Part shown: piece by piece, positions 26,973-39,300 of the stretch
How positions within the stretch are numbered: position 1 is the first letter of the stretch
How the letters are laid out: every line of letters starts with the position of its first letter
Assembly: GCF_001625305.1 (NCBI RefSeq)
Contig: NW_017803909.1
Location: forward strand, 2,047,541 to 2,111,540
Length of the DNA: 64,000 bases
Source: Branchiostoma belcheri
Lineage: Eukaryota > Chordata > Leptocardii > Amphioxiformes > Branchiostomatidae
Direction of reading: 5' to 3'
Notes under the pieces: generated by a model
Seen by the model: only the letters and a program-made list of their open reading frames with translations
Databases searched by the model: none
What the model was told of the DNA's origin: nothing
Translations under genes and position numbers: made by a program

Positions 26973-27330
26973 CTTTTCCGTGGGTAGACACTGAATTTCT
27001 TGCAGCTAGACCTAAATGGTGACGAACATTCAATGTCACACTTGAATTCTGAGCACTTTGCAAATCGTGGGCTAATCGTGTCACTAACTAAAGTAGTGAC
27101 AGAAATGCAGAAATGTCAGGTGAAATTACTCACCTAAACTCCATGTGTTTGTGAGAATCGAAGTCGTACAATTTGAAGCCAATGGCGACGTACTACTTAC
27201 CTCCACAATGTCTGTAATTGACCTTTAATCGACAGAAACGTCGAGAGGTCAATGTTTGAGAGGGCATTAACCTTTGCTCTATGCGCTGTTCAATAGTCTC
27301 CAAGCAGATCCCTATCGGTGGCAAAAGACA

Positions 27331-27400
27331 GTATCCATTAGCCATAGTTTAGCTCGCCACCGACGGTGGCCGCGGACCTTCTCTCGCTAATGGATAATGC
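27331..27400. repeat. Short hairpin
   Basis: GTATCCATTAGC at 27331-27342 pairs with GCTAATGGATAA at 27386-27397, and the loop contains its own palindrome GCCACCGACGGTGGC near 27356-27370. It may be a remnant of a foldback element. Confidence 0.55.
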
Positions 27401-27438
27401 CTGGCCAATTTGATACTGTACTTATGGGGTGTGTGATC

Positions 27439-27626
27439 AGTGGGGGCAGGATCAGGGAGGGCTACGAGTGGGGGCAGGATCAGGGAGGGCTACGAGTGGG
27501 GGCAGGATCAGGGAGGGCTACGAGTGGGGGCAGGATCAGGGAGGGCCTCGAGTGGGGGCAGGATCAGGGAGGGCTACGAGTGGGGGCAGGATCAGGGAGG
27601 GCTACGAGTGGGGGCAGGATCAGGGC
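27439..27626. repeat. 28-bp minisatellite, about 6.7 copies
   Basis: Unit AGTGGGGGCAGGATCAGGGA followed by GGGCTACG, repeated from 27439 with a period of 28; one copy reads GGGCCTCG. The unit has no stop in any forward frame, which explains the overlapping repetitive short frames here. There are no spacers, so it is not a CRISPR array. Confidence 0.95.
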
Positions 27627-28873
27627 AGACACCACATTTGCGTTGCGCAGTAGTATCCAAAAAATGGGAACACGATTGTAGTGCCTAGTTAATACCTTTG
27701 AAACTCATTTTTTCTCTTGAAAGTTTTGGTCCATTTTGTAGATTTTTTGGCTGGAAGGCACAGGTAGGGTCTAAACTTTCCTACATTGTTCAAGTTTTTT
27801 TTTCACCAGTTTAGTGAGCGTAGTGAGAGATGTGAGTGGTTAGTCTTGTCTGGCCAGACGGATGGATACCATGGAAAATGTAGGTCAAAGGTTTGTTACT
27901 ATCATCAGCTGTGGCGGGAATTTGAGGTGGTCGACCCCCTGTTTCATTTCTATTTTTGGGAATCAGACCCTTGTTGCTACCTGGTGCAGAAAAAATTTTG
28001 AGATTGAAGTATGGGCAAGTACTTTCATGAGGACTTCTAATAGTGTATTTAAGCATGTGTTGATATGGACAAATCTAATAGTACTGTCTGCCCATCAGGA
28101 AGGGCTACGAGTGAGACATCTGGTCCGGGAGAATCCTGTTTGGCCGCCTTGTGGGTTTCAATTTTCATTTGATGTGGACGTTTCGTGGAATCTGAAATAC
28201 GATCCAGTACAGCGTACTGCTTTTTAACGCAATACGTAAAAGGAGGGATTGAAATAAAAAGAAGGAAAACAGAATAGGTGCCCTTTTAAATGGAGGTGAA
28301 GACCTCTATTACAGCCGACTGATACTGGTCTGTCTACTGCAGATTTCCTACTTGAAGGCTACTGGCGCGGCCATTACAGTCATGATGGAGTGTTATAATG
28401 TTGGGTGAAGTCATCAGTCAATTGTAGGATGTCCATTAGAATTTGAATTGGATTATGACAAAGTCTACAGTTCAACCTCTAGGCCTACCCACCGATCATT
28501 GCAGATAGATTTAGCCACTTTCCCTGACTTTTATTGCAAGTTATTATCATTTACCAAAGTGTAAGACCCTGCACTACATTTTCAGAATGACAATTTCCCC
28601 TTTATCTTGAAAGATCTATTTTTGCATATTACGGTTGGAAGACTTGCTGAAAAGGTTAATAGTTACACTTACTTCGCCTTTCTCGCGGGAATGTATGATA
28701 AATCATGTGGATACCAGTTATCTGCATCATATTTGCTTTGGGATATGCTCCTTCAATCGTATAGAAAGTAATTTCGATTCTTGTCTATAATGGTGGCTAT
28801 GAAAGACCCGAGAGATTATAGTACTTACAGTGCTTATCTCAAAGCAATAAGACCTTGACCATTGCTTTGGGGG

Positions 28874-28990
28874 TCAGGGGATATTGACGGCACAATAGTT
28901 CAGAAGATTAGAAACTGCACGCTGACGGGAAAACTTGATAGAATCTCGACTTGTGGCCCAGATGGGCGACGAACTATACATGCTCGTCTC
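28874..28990 (-). CDS. Candidate terminal exon of the GPR158-like receptor
   Basis: After an acceptor-like tattccacag, this segment reads ETSMYSSSPIWATSRDSIKF, then 18 more residues ending CAVNIP and TGA. Its phase 0 start fits the phase 0 donor (GAG/gtaaag) of the last certain exon at 30323, and its codon use looks coding. The polypyrimidine tract is weak, and more exons could lie in the assembly gap between, so this is a proposal. Confidence 0.35.
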   Translation of the reverse strand, partial: ETSMYSSSPIWATSRDSIKFSRQRAVSNLLNYCAVNIP

Positions 28991-29195
28991 CTGTGGAATA
29001 TCTTGTAGTATTAATCTTAAATTATCATTCATCATCAGGAAATGGTGGCACGGGCACATATTGTAGACTACAGCACAATGACTTATTAATAGTTGCAGTA
29101 CAATATGTAACTGTTGATAATGCGGCGCCTTTTGAAAAACTCTAAGTACGGAGCCCCAGTTTTCCCATTTTTATCCAGCTGTTATGTAAACTTTT

Positions 29196-30093
29196 NNNNN
29201 NNNNNNNNNNNNNNNNNNNNNNNNNNNNNNNNNNNNNNNNNNNNNNNNNNNNNNNNNNNNNNNNNNNNNNNNNNNNNNNNNNNNNNNNNNNNNNNNNNNN
29301 NNNNNNNNNNNNNNNNNNNNNNNNNNNNNNNNNNNNNNNNNNNNNNNNNNNNNNNNNNNNNNNNNNNNNNNNNNNNNNNNNNNNNNNNNNNNNNNNNNNN
29401 NNNNNNNNNNNNNNNNNNNNNNNNNNNNNNNNNNNNNNNNNNNNNNNNNNNNNNNNNNNNNNNNNNNNNNNNNNNNNNNNNNNNNNNNNNNNNNNNNNNN
29501 NNNNNNNNNNNNNNNNNNNNNNNNNNNNNNNNNNNNNNNNNNNNNNNNNNNNNNNNNNNNNNNNNNNNNNNNNNNNNNNNNNNNNNNNNNNNNNNNNNNN
29601 NNNNNNNNNNNNNNNNNNNNNNNNNNNNNNNNNNNNNNNNNNNNNNNNNNNNNNNNNNNNNNNNNNNNNNNNNNNNNNNNNNNNNNNNNNNNNNNNNNNN
29701 NNNNNNNNNNNNNNNNNNNNNNNNNNNNNNNNNNNNNNNNNNNNNNNNNNNNNNNNNNNNNNNNNNNNNNNNNNNNNNNNNNNNNNNNNNNNNNNNNNNN
29801 NNNNNNNNNNNNNNNNNNNNNNNNNNNNNNNNNNNNNNNNNNNNNNNNNNNNNNNNNNNNNNNNNNNNNNNNNNNNNNNNNNNNNNNNNNNNNNNNNNNN
29901 NNNNNNNNNNNNNNNNNNNNNNNNNNNNNNNNNNNNNNNNNNNNNNNNNNNNNNNNNNNNNNNNNNNNNNNNNNNNNNNNNNNNNNNNNNNNNNNNNNNN
30001 NNNNNNNNNNNNNNNNNNNNNNNNNNNNNNNNNNNNNNNNNNNNNNNNNNNNNNNNNNNNNNNNNNNNNNNNNNNNNNNNNNNNNNNNNNNNN
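29196..30093. other. Assembly gap (run of N)
   Basis: 898 undetermined bases within the 3' part of the GPR158-like gene. Long open frames drawn across it are artefacts. Confidence 1.
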
Positions 30094-30322
30094 GTGACAG
30101 ACGGTCACCGCAACGTGGCTGAATAAACCTTTTGGTTGTGTAAAAAGAGCCTCTTCATTCATGTTTTTTAATACACCTATACATGTTTGCATAGGTGTAT
30201 AGTGAAGGAGCAGAAAAAAATCTGCACAGACTAACGCATGTCGTGAATGTATGACTGTAAACTTGCAATAGTCCTGTTGTGTAGGTGGCCATCGTTTGGG
30301 ACTATCTAAGGCCATGCTTTAC

Positions 30323-33300
30323 CTCAATGGTAACCGGTCCGTTATCAGCTGCTACCGGGCTGAGTCCAGTATTCTGTGGAATCTGACTGTCCGCCAGGAT
30401 CCAGTCCTCTATCGGTGTCTGCAGCTGCTGCCCGGGTTTCTTCGTCAGTAGGAACTTTCCCGATGTGGAACTGGCCGGTGTGCTCTTGGTCTGTGATGTC
30501 GTTGTGGTCCCTGTCTGTGTCAGATCCTTATTGCGCTTGCACTTGTAGATCATGTATACCTAGAACGACACACGCTTCATTGTCATTGTTTTAAAATTAT
30601 TCCAACATTTACTACAAGACATGGTGACGGCACTCTCAAGAGGACAATAGCCATAATTTTCACCTGAATTAAGTGAGGAAAGTCGTTGAATTTAAAGTGC
30701 CTTTCCCAGGGGCACAAGATCGGTGGATTCGAACACGGGAACTTATCTTGGTTCCGAGTCGAACGCTCCGTCGGTACGCCACACAAATTTAAACCCACAG
30801 TCAGGGTCATTGTCAGGTTATCTATTCATTCTATTGTATAGATAAGATAAATTGAGACAAAAAAGGCAAAATACTTTGATAATATTTTGTTCCTCTAGAC
30901 CCCGTACCTTACTACCAAAGAGCAGCCCGAGCATCATGGTGGCCGTGAGTTGACTATGAGCGAACAGCAGGACATACTGTACGTCAGGGTCGGCTGGGTC
31001 CTGGAGGAAGATCCTACAGGAGAGAGATATGGAGACAATATGCTAAGTCATGAACGCGCCGGTGCTGAAACTAAAAATGTCTTATATATAATTTAATGAC
31101 TAGCACTATGTAGCTACATGTTTTCCTATCCCAAATCGTCTTTTTGAATTAGATTGACAGGTGATAAATTAAGCGATATTATGTAAGATTTGTGCGCCAA
31201 AACTGTAAATATAGATAATTGAAATTTTCTCATCTAGATTGTGATTTTCAATAACTTTCAACATATTAGCGTCGCTATTTTGCTTTTCAGGCGACCCAGC
31301 GCTGCGCGAGTATAAGTTGCGCCAGGCCAGCTGTATTTTTAGGAGGCTCCTAAAATGAATGTAAACAAACACAACATGGCCGCGATCTATCGCCGAGGAG
31401 TCGGCAGTTTTCTAAGACGTTTTTGCGGCGCAACGACGTTGATCTTTTACTCTTCAAATGTCATTATGAACCCAGGTAGGCGTAAGCAAATGTGTAAAAC
31501 ATATTTGAAAAGTGAAAATCTTATATAATATCGCTTTAAGGGCCCGATGTGTGATGTACAAAATGTACAGTGGCGTCAACCACACCGTTTCCCCAGACGA
31601 CCTGAAGGTGTTTGTTCGTGTATGGCGCCTCCGTGCTGCAAACAACGTCTCCTTCATTTCCGCAAGTCATAAAATTAAATGCCACCGTCGGAGATGTCAA
31701 AGTAACCATCTGTCTCTACAAGCCGATGGAAAGATGCCTGGAAGTACTGCGTGTGGTTGTGACGTATTTATCTCCACCCACAACTCCTCCTACACAATGT
31801 GTGCATTAACGCTGCAGGAATTCGAACTTCAAGACCATTTCTATGTTTGATGTCTAGAACATTGCAATAAGTCCTACTGTAATTGCGGACATCACTCCAG
31901 CCGCTAGAACGCGAGAAAATCACGTTTTGGCCACCTAACCATTACCCCCAGCTTGTTATGTATAACCCATTAGCACTCACACCGTAGCAGTGCCCATTGT
32001 GTCTCTGACTCAGAAGAATTGCAGTCGTCAACTGTTACTCGCTTGACAACTGAACGTAGAACCTCATTCGGAAAAAAACACATTTTCCCAGACCCTCTAA
32101 TGGAAGGTCTTTCAGGACCTGTCTCCCTGTAAATCTTGTGTCGCGAAGTACTGTCTAGTCTAATACATGTTACAATTTGCGAGACTTCAAAATTATTATA
32201 CGTGCAAAGTATATAGAATATATGCCAAAAACTATTTCCGATACGACTTTTGCAACGAAATATAAGTTTGAGTTATGCATTGGCTGCAGGTAAGAAGTTG
32301 GTAAACTCCGAGAGACGACAGCTACATGCGTCACTGTTTGATGTGCCCGTAGTTTACACCAGCAGCTATGTAAGTTAGCACTCTCGGGCCGATTTACAGA
32401 TCCTTACATCCGACCGTATTTCTTGGGTCTACCAAGGAGTCTTCTGGGACCAACATTTGTAGACAAAATTGGTCCCTCAAGAATTCTTGGATATTAGTGT
32501 GATGCTCAAACTGATGTAAAAGGCGAAATACAATAACAGCTTTTGAAATAATATCTCTTCCGCCCAACCTCTTCTATATTCCGTGTCCCAGATACACACG
32601 GCGTGCCACATACATCACGACGATGGGTTTTTAATGGAATACACCTACATGGCAATGTTGAGGAAGACAGATAGAAGTGTCTCGTTGTAGATGGCCCAGG
32701 TGATAAACTTGCTTTCATTGAACTCTGACGGGGCCTTGCGCACCACCCAGCACAGACGGATTCCCCAGACCAAGAGCAGGAGTTCGCCTGGACAGAACAG
32801 AACAGAACTGAGAATTAACACGGACACTAGGTTACAAAACTTGTGCCTCAATCCTACTAACTATGGCACTCTAAAAATGTTTCTATCGTGATGCACTCTG
32901 TCCAACTCTCTGTGCCATTCTTCAGCCATGCAGGAGTAACTCTAGCACTTTGATAACGACGGAATTACTTTTAGATCAATCAACTGTATATGTCAATAGT
33001 TCAAAAAATATTCCCTAGCAAGTTTTGAATGTCGACAGTAGTTACTGTACTGTGATGATTTGGTGCTGGCCCTTGGAGCAGCCACTTTCTGTAAAAAAAA
33101 GTCTAAGAGCTTAAGGTTGTGTCTAATGGACTACTGATGGTTTGCGTAATATAAGCATGTACGACGTACTCTGGCCATCACTTCATTTCGCTTGCCCTTT
33201 TGGCTGGGTTGGCTCGAATAGTTATTACTTTGGGGAAAACTGAAAAGTAAAGGTCCACATACATGCCATCAATGGATGCATTTTAGTCGAATGCACACAT

Positions 33301-36300
33301 ATATTGGTGGTTTCTCTATACTTTGCAAAAACACTTAACTCCTCAATGTTATTACCATAAGCATCAGTGTCATAAGTCCAGAACACTCGGACTCCGGAGA
33401 TTACATGTTTACTTTACGATGTCGTTTGAAGTTGCCATTTTGAGTGCATGGCACTCGCTGGTAAAGTGTCAGGGGACTTTCAGGGTGGTGAAGGATCTGT
33501 AGTGTGGAATAAAACTGCCTCGGGCTGGAAGGACGCCACAAATCTCTCCTGAGACCAGCACTTCGTCTTAACACGGAACTCCGTAAAAAGGCTCTTTTAA
33601 TCAAGAGGGAAATAGTCAATCTGGCTCCCGTGGGATCTCTCGAAATAAAGTGATTCTTCTTCACTGTGACCTTTTCTTTGACCTGTTCGGTCGGGTGCGG
33701 GCAGCCAATTTGAGTGACGCGTTATCAACACAGCAGGTGGCTCTCAGAATTGAGGCGCCATCAGTCAGCCATGGCCAGAGGCGGCACCAGCGTCTACTGC
33801 CTCGGCGACCGTGTTTACGAGGCATGTCTAACCCTTTAAGTCTTATCTTTCACATCCTGGATCGCAGCTTACATCCATAGAAAACGCTAGCTTTTGTGTG
33901 GGATGGACGTATTTCCATAAAAAAACGCTATCTTTTGTGTGGGAGGCACACGTCCGAACGTTATTTCTTCTCCTTTCTTGTGTTCGAGCATGACTGGTCA
34001 TTCCAGTCACTCAAACATCGCCATTTTCGGATGTACGTAAGGTGAATAGCGATAGCAGCTATACCCCGTAGTTATATAGTCTTTGGCAGGTTAGAAATAG
34101 AGAGATGAATGGGTATACTTAATGCCATATATCGTAACAAGAAGAACACGTGTGAGATGAAGCGATGTGTCAGCTTGCTTGCTTATCCCACTGACGTTAT
34201 TCAGAAATTTCACAAGACGGGCTTAACTTCAGTCTTGTACAGGAGTCTTGAGACTCATTTGTCACCATAATGACCAACCTATTTGTAGAACTCACACCCA
34301 TTTATCGAATATATGTCAAGCAGAGGACAGGGATCACAATGAAGAAGTAGCTTTGTGCCAGCAATGACTAGGATATGTATCTCATAGGGTGACAGAAATC
34401 AAGTAGGAACATCTTCAGCCATTGTTTGTGACCTTGCCGAAGAGTAGCAGCGTCGCTACAGGTAACATTTTCAAAGCAAATGCATAATGTTTACCTTCGC
34501 ATATGGTCTGCTCTGTTAATTCTTACTCAAATACATTCATATATGGTATCAGGAGTCTAAATTCTTCCTACTATAAAATTGCAACATTATGTAACCCAAC
34601 ACCAGTTACCATGGTGACAGATGGTCTGGTTCAGGTCATTGACAAGGTCATTGTTTGGAACGGAAGAAGAAACAGAGCAAAAACACAGAATATACAGAAT
34701 AGAAAGAATTTGATATGCACACCTTGACGACGCCTACAATTCAGAAAACATCCCATACATCAGTCTAGATAGGGCGATAATTGGATAACACGCGCAACTA
34801 CTTTGTTTTCCATTATTGCAGTCATAAGTCGTGGTTTTAATCACCGCGGTGGACCATGTAAGTCACATTAGCTTGCGGTAATGAACTTTTATTCCCTCGA
34901 AATGATGGCAGTTTGTTCCCGCCGGCTGATGGCATCAGGAGTTAACGGGAACTTAATATGATAAAAGCGCTGTCTAATGTCATTGCTGACATATGTTCAG
35001 TGTAGGTGACACGTGGAGATAATTTATATCATCATCGTTTACATGTACCTGTAAAAATACGTCATGGTACCGAATGGTGTATGATTGTGGATCTAGGCCC
35101 AGGCCTGGGTGAGGGAATCGAAATTCCGTCTCAAAGACCATATATACTTTCATTCATAGTAGATAGTATACAAGTAACTTGTGAGGAATTTTATTACAAA
35201 CCTTTGCGATGTTATGTACTCGTAAAATGCCTACCAGATTTGTGTAGATAGTCTATCAAAAGAGTCGGTGGAAAATAGTCTTTCAAAGGCCATTTTGACC
35301 TCATATAATGCATATACCTTAGGACAGCATTTATTCCAAGCATTACGATGTGTGACTGACATTTACAACATGTAGGCCCGACACGTCCAAAGGGGACTCA
35401 GTATAACCGGATATATCTGGGATAGACTACATGAATCAACAACGTTACCAATGGCAGCGGAGTGATCCCACCAGTCGGACGAACACTGGGCGGTTTTGAG
35501 CTCCTCCCGGGCCCTGTTGATGACCACCCGCGGGGGGTCCACGATGGTGCGCACGGCTGCGTGGGCCGCGAAGATCATGACGATGCCGAGCAGGTACTTC
35601 ATCAGGTCCTGGTCCGTGATGCGGACTGGTGCGGCCGACTTCACACGGAACACCACCGAGATTCTGTGGAGAAATAAAGTTTCAATGACAACAGAAACAG
35701 ATGCAAGTTTGCTTACGGTACGGCACACACGGGAAAGCTTAAGGAGATACAGTGTAAGAGTTTCAGAACTCAACTATAACTTCACTGGTAATCCACTATC
35801 CTCTTGAGTCCATTTAGATGTAGATGATAAGCACAGTAACTAGTGGTCCCACGTGGAAACGCCGAAAGGGTATCGGCTGAGCGTGTCCAAATATATTTTC
35901 TTCGTCACAGTGGAAAGGTAAAAGGCTAGTTTAGACGTCATTCCATCCGCTCAATGACTAGGCGAGTACATTGTTCTGACGTTGGCATTTTAAACTCCCC
36001 ACAGTGAGAATGCGTAAAAATAGACCTATGTTTTATTGCTACTTCAGTGCGCCACTTCATATGATGCGTATAAAAATCAAAGACGCGTTGGCTCAAAATC
36101 AATCCACTGGAGCATCATTTCGCCAATATCATCAATAAATGCAATTTCAAAAAAGTGCCCATTCGTATGTCTGTCATTTATTGCAGCCAAATCTCAAAAT
36201 ATATTTCCATATTTAGCTGACCTGGTAATGATTATGGGTAGCTATTGGAATTTATCAGACTTTCATAGCGCCCTTAAAATCAATGTTCAGGCCTCTACAA

Positions 36301-39300
36301 CACCCCTGAAATCAAAGTCACGGTCATCGACTTACTAGCGAAATGTGTTTTTGTTCAAGATCCGGATCCCATTCACGCATTTCTTGACTTCTTGACCATC
36401 GATATCGATTTAAAGTGCAGCAGATGCCACACTACTGCTTCTTTTGGTACAAAGAATGATAGAGATTCTTCTGAAAATGAACCATCAGCCCAGTGTCGGC
36501 TATCTGCTGGTAATGCTGTCATTAGCATAGCAGACGTATGGCAAGTAGTAAAGTAGGGCCCCCGAGGATCATGGAAGAACATGAAATATTGACGAATTTC
36601 AATGAATTCTACACTATGACATTTTTCTTCAAAAAACGCAACAAGTTTTGACGAGATCTAAAGTACCAACTCAGTTTCCTCTAATCAAATAAGGTAACCA
36701 AATATAAGGTATCTTTCTGCACCGTTGATAGGCCCAGAATTGCTCTTACAAAATTGCATCTGTTGGTGGTTTGTACTGACACATCCATTTAAGCCCTCAG
36801 TCCCATTGAAGAGTTCTTACAGGCCGTAATTTAGTCCTTATTGGGGGCGGGAAGGGCGTCAGTATTCATTCGTCAAGCGTGATCTCATCATAGTACGTGC
36901 GTAATTCTTTGGTACAACGTTATTTTTGGCACAAATAATATTTTTCTTTCCATTGGATTGGACATTAGACCAAGTCTAGGATGACTTCGTGTACTATTGC
37001 ACCTCTTGATCTTTCAAATGAATATCTTTTGACTTGACTCTATCCAGACATAAACTGGAAGATAGACATCAGAACAGCTTCCGGCCCGCCAATGCATATC
37101 CTGCTCTATATATAGCAGAAAATGATTGGCAACTTAGATAGCTTCGCTTTATCGAGCTATGAATCCCTTTATTCGTCGGTCCACCCATGGCTACAAGAGA
37201 AGTCTCGTCGAGCTAGCTATTCATTTCACGAAAATAGTTTCTTCCGACAGATCTGTAACACGAATTGATCTTTTGAAAAATGCCGTTACCCAGCATGCTG
37301 TTCACCAGCGCTTGTATGTGGTGACTTAAGATAAGACTGAGAGAGGAAACTTATGCCCTTGAAATCAGATTTTGAAAGAACAACCGGGGGTTTGCCCATT
37401 AGACCACCAAGAAGTGTGCATCACCTAAACATAGATATACACTTCCAAGTCGCACTTTACATTATATCCTAGCCGGAGGTCAGATCGCAACTGCAAATGT
37501 AACGTATATACCAAAGAAGCCAATGGTCGTCAAAATGAAAAATCCTTCTCCGATAAGTCGTCTTTAAGCTAAGCCGGAGGTCTTTTAGCTTTTAGAACGT
37601 TGACTTCAATTTCCTAAGGGCAGGAAAGTTTCACACATAATGGGAAGTGGCGGTGCCTGAAGCGTAGAATAACACCCTCATTTAGCTGTATGTGTGAGTG
37701 TGTAATATTTCTTGGGACAGTATTCCGCTCACGTACCTCCATGTTTTCAGCAGCAGAGCACCGTAAGCCACGGCAAAGCCCACCTCCCGGAACCACGACT
37801 TGAGTGTGCAGGTGATGACAGTGGGCGGAGAGTAAGCCACCAGAACCTGAGTACGGACGTTAGGAGTGGTAATGTGACGGTCAAGAGGATTAGATAAAAC
37901 AATAGAAAAAGCCTCCCTCAATTACTACAAAAAGGCGTGTTCGTATTTTGTGTGCAAAATACAACTGCAGCAAGCATCATACAAAGTCCTGTAAAGCATT
38001 GTATCTTAGATGCTATATATTCTTAAAGAAGCAGGTAATTGATCTTCAGCAAGAAGAGGGACATGTACAGTTTTCATTTTCATACTAGGTCTTGACAAAG
38101 TTTGTGTCCGCAAACATTAGCATTTGTGTATGATGGGTGGAACAAACAGGCTTCCCCAGAGTAAACCACAGAAACGAGCGGTATAAAACAGGACATTTCA
38201 CCGGGCAGTAGAGAAGGAGAGCTCCCAGGAGCACGAGCCGCAGTAGTACCGGACTCGCAGCCTTCAATACCTGAGAGGAAATATAAAAAAAACACGCAAA
38301 AGTAATCTCAGGAGCTAAATTGTCGTTAAACTGATGTCTTATATATCGCCTACTTCTCATCGCATGGTACATGTACTGTGCTATACGCTAGTGTAAAACG
38401 GTCGCAGCTGTGTGATTGGAGATCAAGGTTACGCATGGGCTACTGTATACTCTCTGGGCTGTCATTAATGTGATCTATAGACATCAATTTCACAGATGCA
38501 TGGTGCGATAAATACTACGGTACAACAACTTTGGCAATGCGGGATCACGAGCGAGGGGACGGCGTGGAGTCTTAAACGTGTAAGGGATTTGAAGACTGTC
38601 TTGTCACTGACTTTACAATAGTGAAGACAGAGCTACCCATGCGTCACACAACTCTTATGATCTGTTTGGTATTATCCGTTGGTAGTCTTAAACATACACG
38701 ACTATATCTCAGCCTTTGTAATACAAATCGATTGCTTACGTGCATTAATGATAGATATGATTTCAAGTATATCATGATCACCAGATGCATCTTTTTCCAG
38801 CGGGAAAACTAATACTTGAATTGCAAATACCATCAAGTCTCCGTTGAAAACCTAGATACGATTGTTCCTGGTTTAGTGTTCAGCTTTACTTACTAATAAG
38901 AGACTTCTTGACGCTTAAAATCTATAGTCCGGAACTTTTCACTTGCACGCGATGATGGCTTGGGGTTAGAACAAAGAGCCTTTAATGTCTCTTAAGAATT
39001 GTGAATTGTGTATCGTGCCAGGATTGGAATGGTAACAGGTGTAACTACAGCCGTCGGCTATCATTAGTGCGATTCTCCATCTGCCAGCTGAGACACCTAA
39101 TGTTTATCAAAGTCATTTCAAATCCTCCCCAGAGGGACAAAATCAGTACTCTGGAACACTGGAAGCACGAGACATGTTTAACCGATTCCCGTCTGATAGA
39201 GTGTTGTGTGTAAAGCTTAACTCGAGAGCAGCCGTAATGTAGGGCATATATGCGACACGATCTTCGAAAGCATGCGGCGATTAATGGGATGGCACTCAGG

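Larger units (their letters stand above)
26973..28873. other. Intergenic stretch upstream of the carboxylesterase gene
   Basis: Would hold the esterase promoter and the 3' UTR of the GPR158-like receptor gene. It contains a hairpin at 27331-27400 and a 28-bp minisatellite. No other gene was recognised. Confidence 0.5.

Noticed and set aside
27397-27688. Three overlapping repetitive peptides, or a CRISPR-like array
   Set aside because: The 28-bp unit is stop-free in all frames and directly abutting; there are no spacers and this is animal DNA.
29114-30315. Frames of more than 300 codons on both strands across the gap
   Set aside because: They are made of undetermined bases.
31454-31860. Overlapping frames of 67-112 codons
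   Set aside because: Located in an intron; the adjoining receptor exons already join in phase.
33401-33880. Arg/Ser-rich short frames on both strands in an intron of the receptor gene
   Set aside because: No domain and no conserved-looking splice sites.
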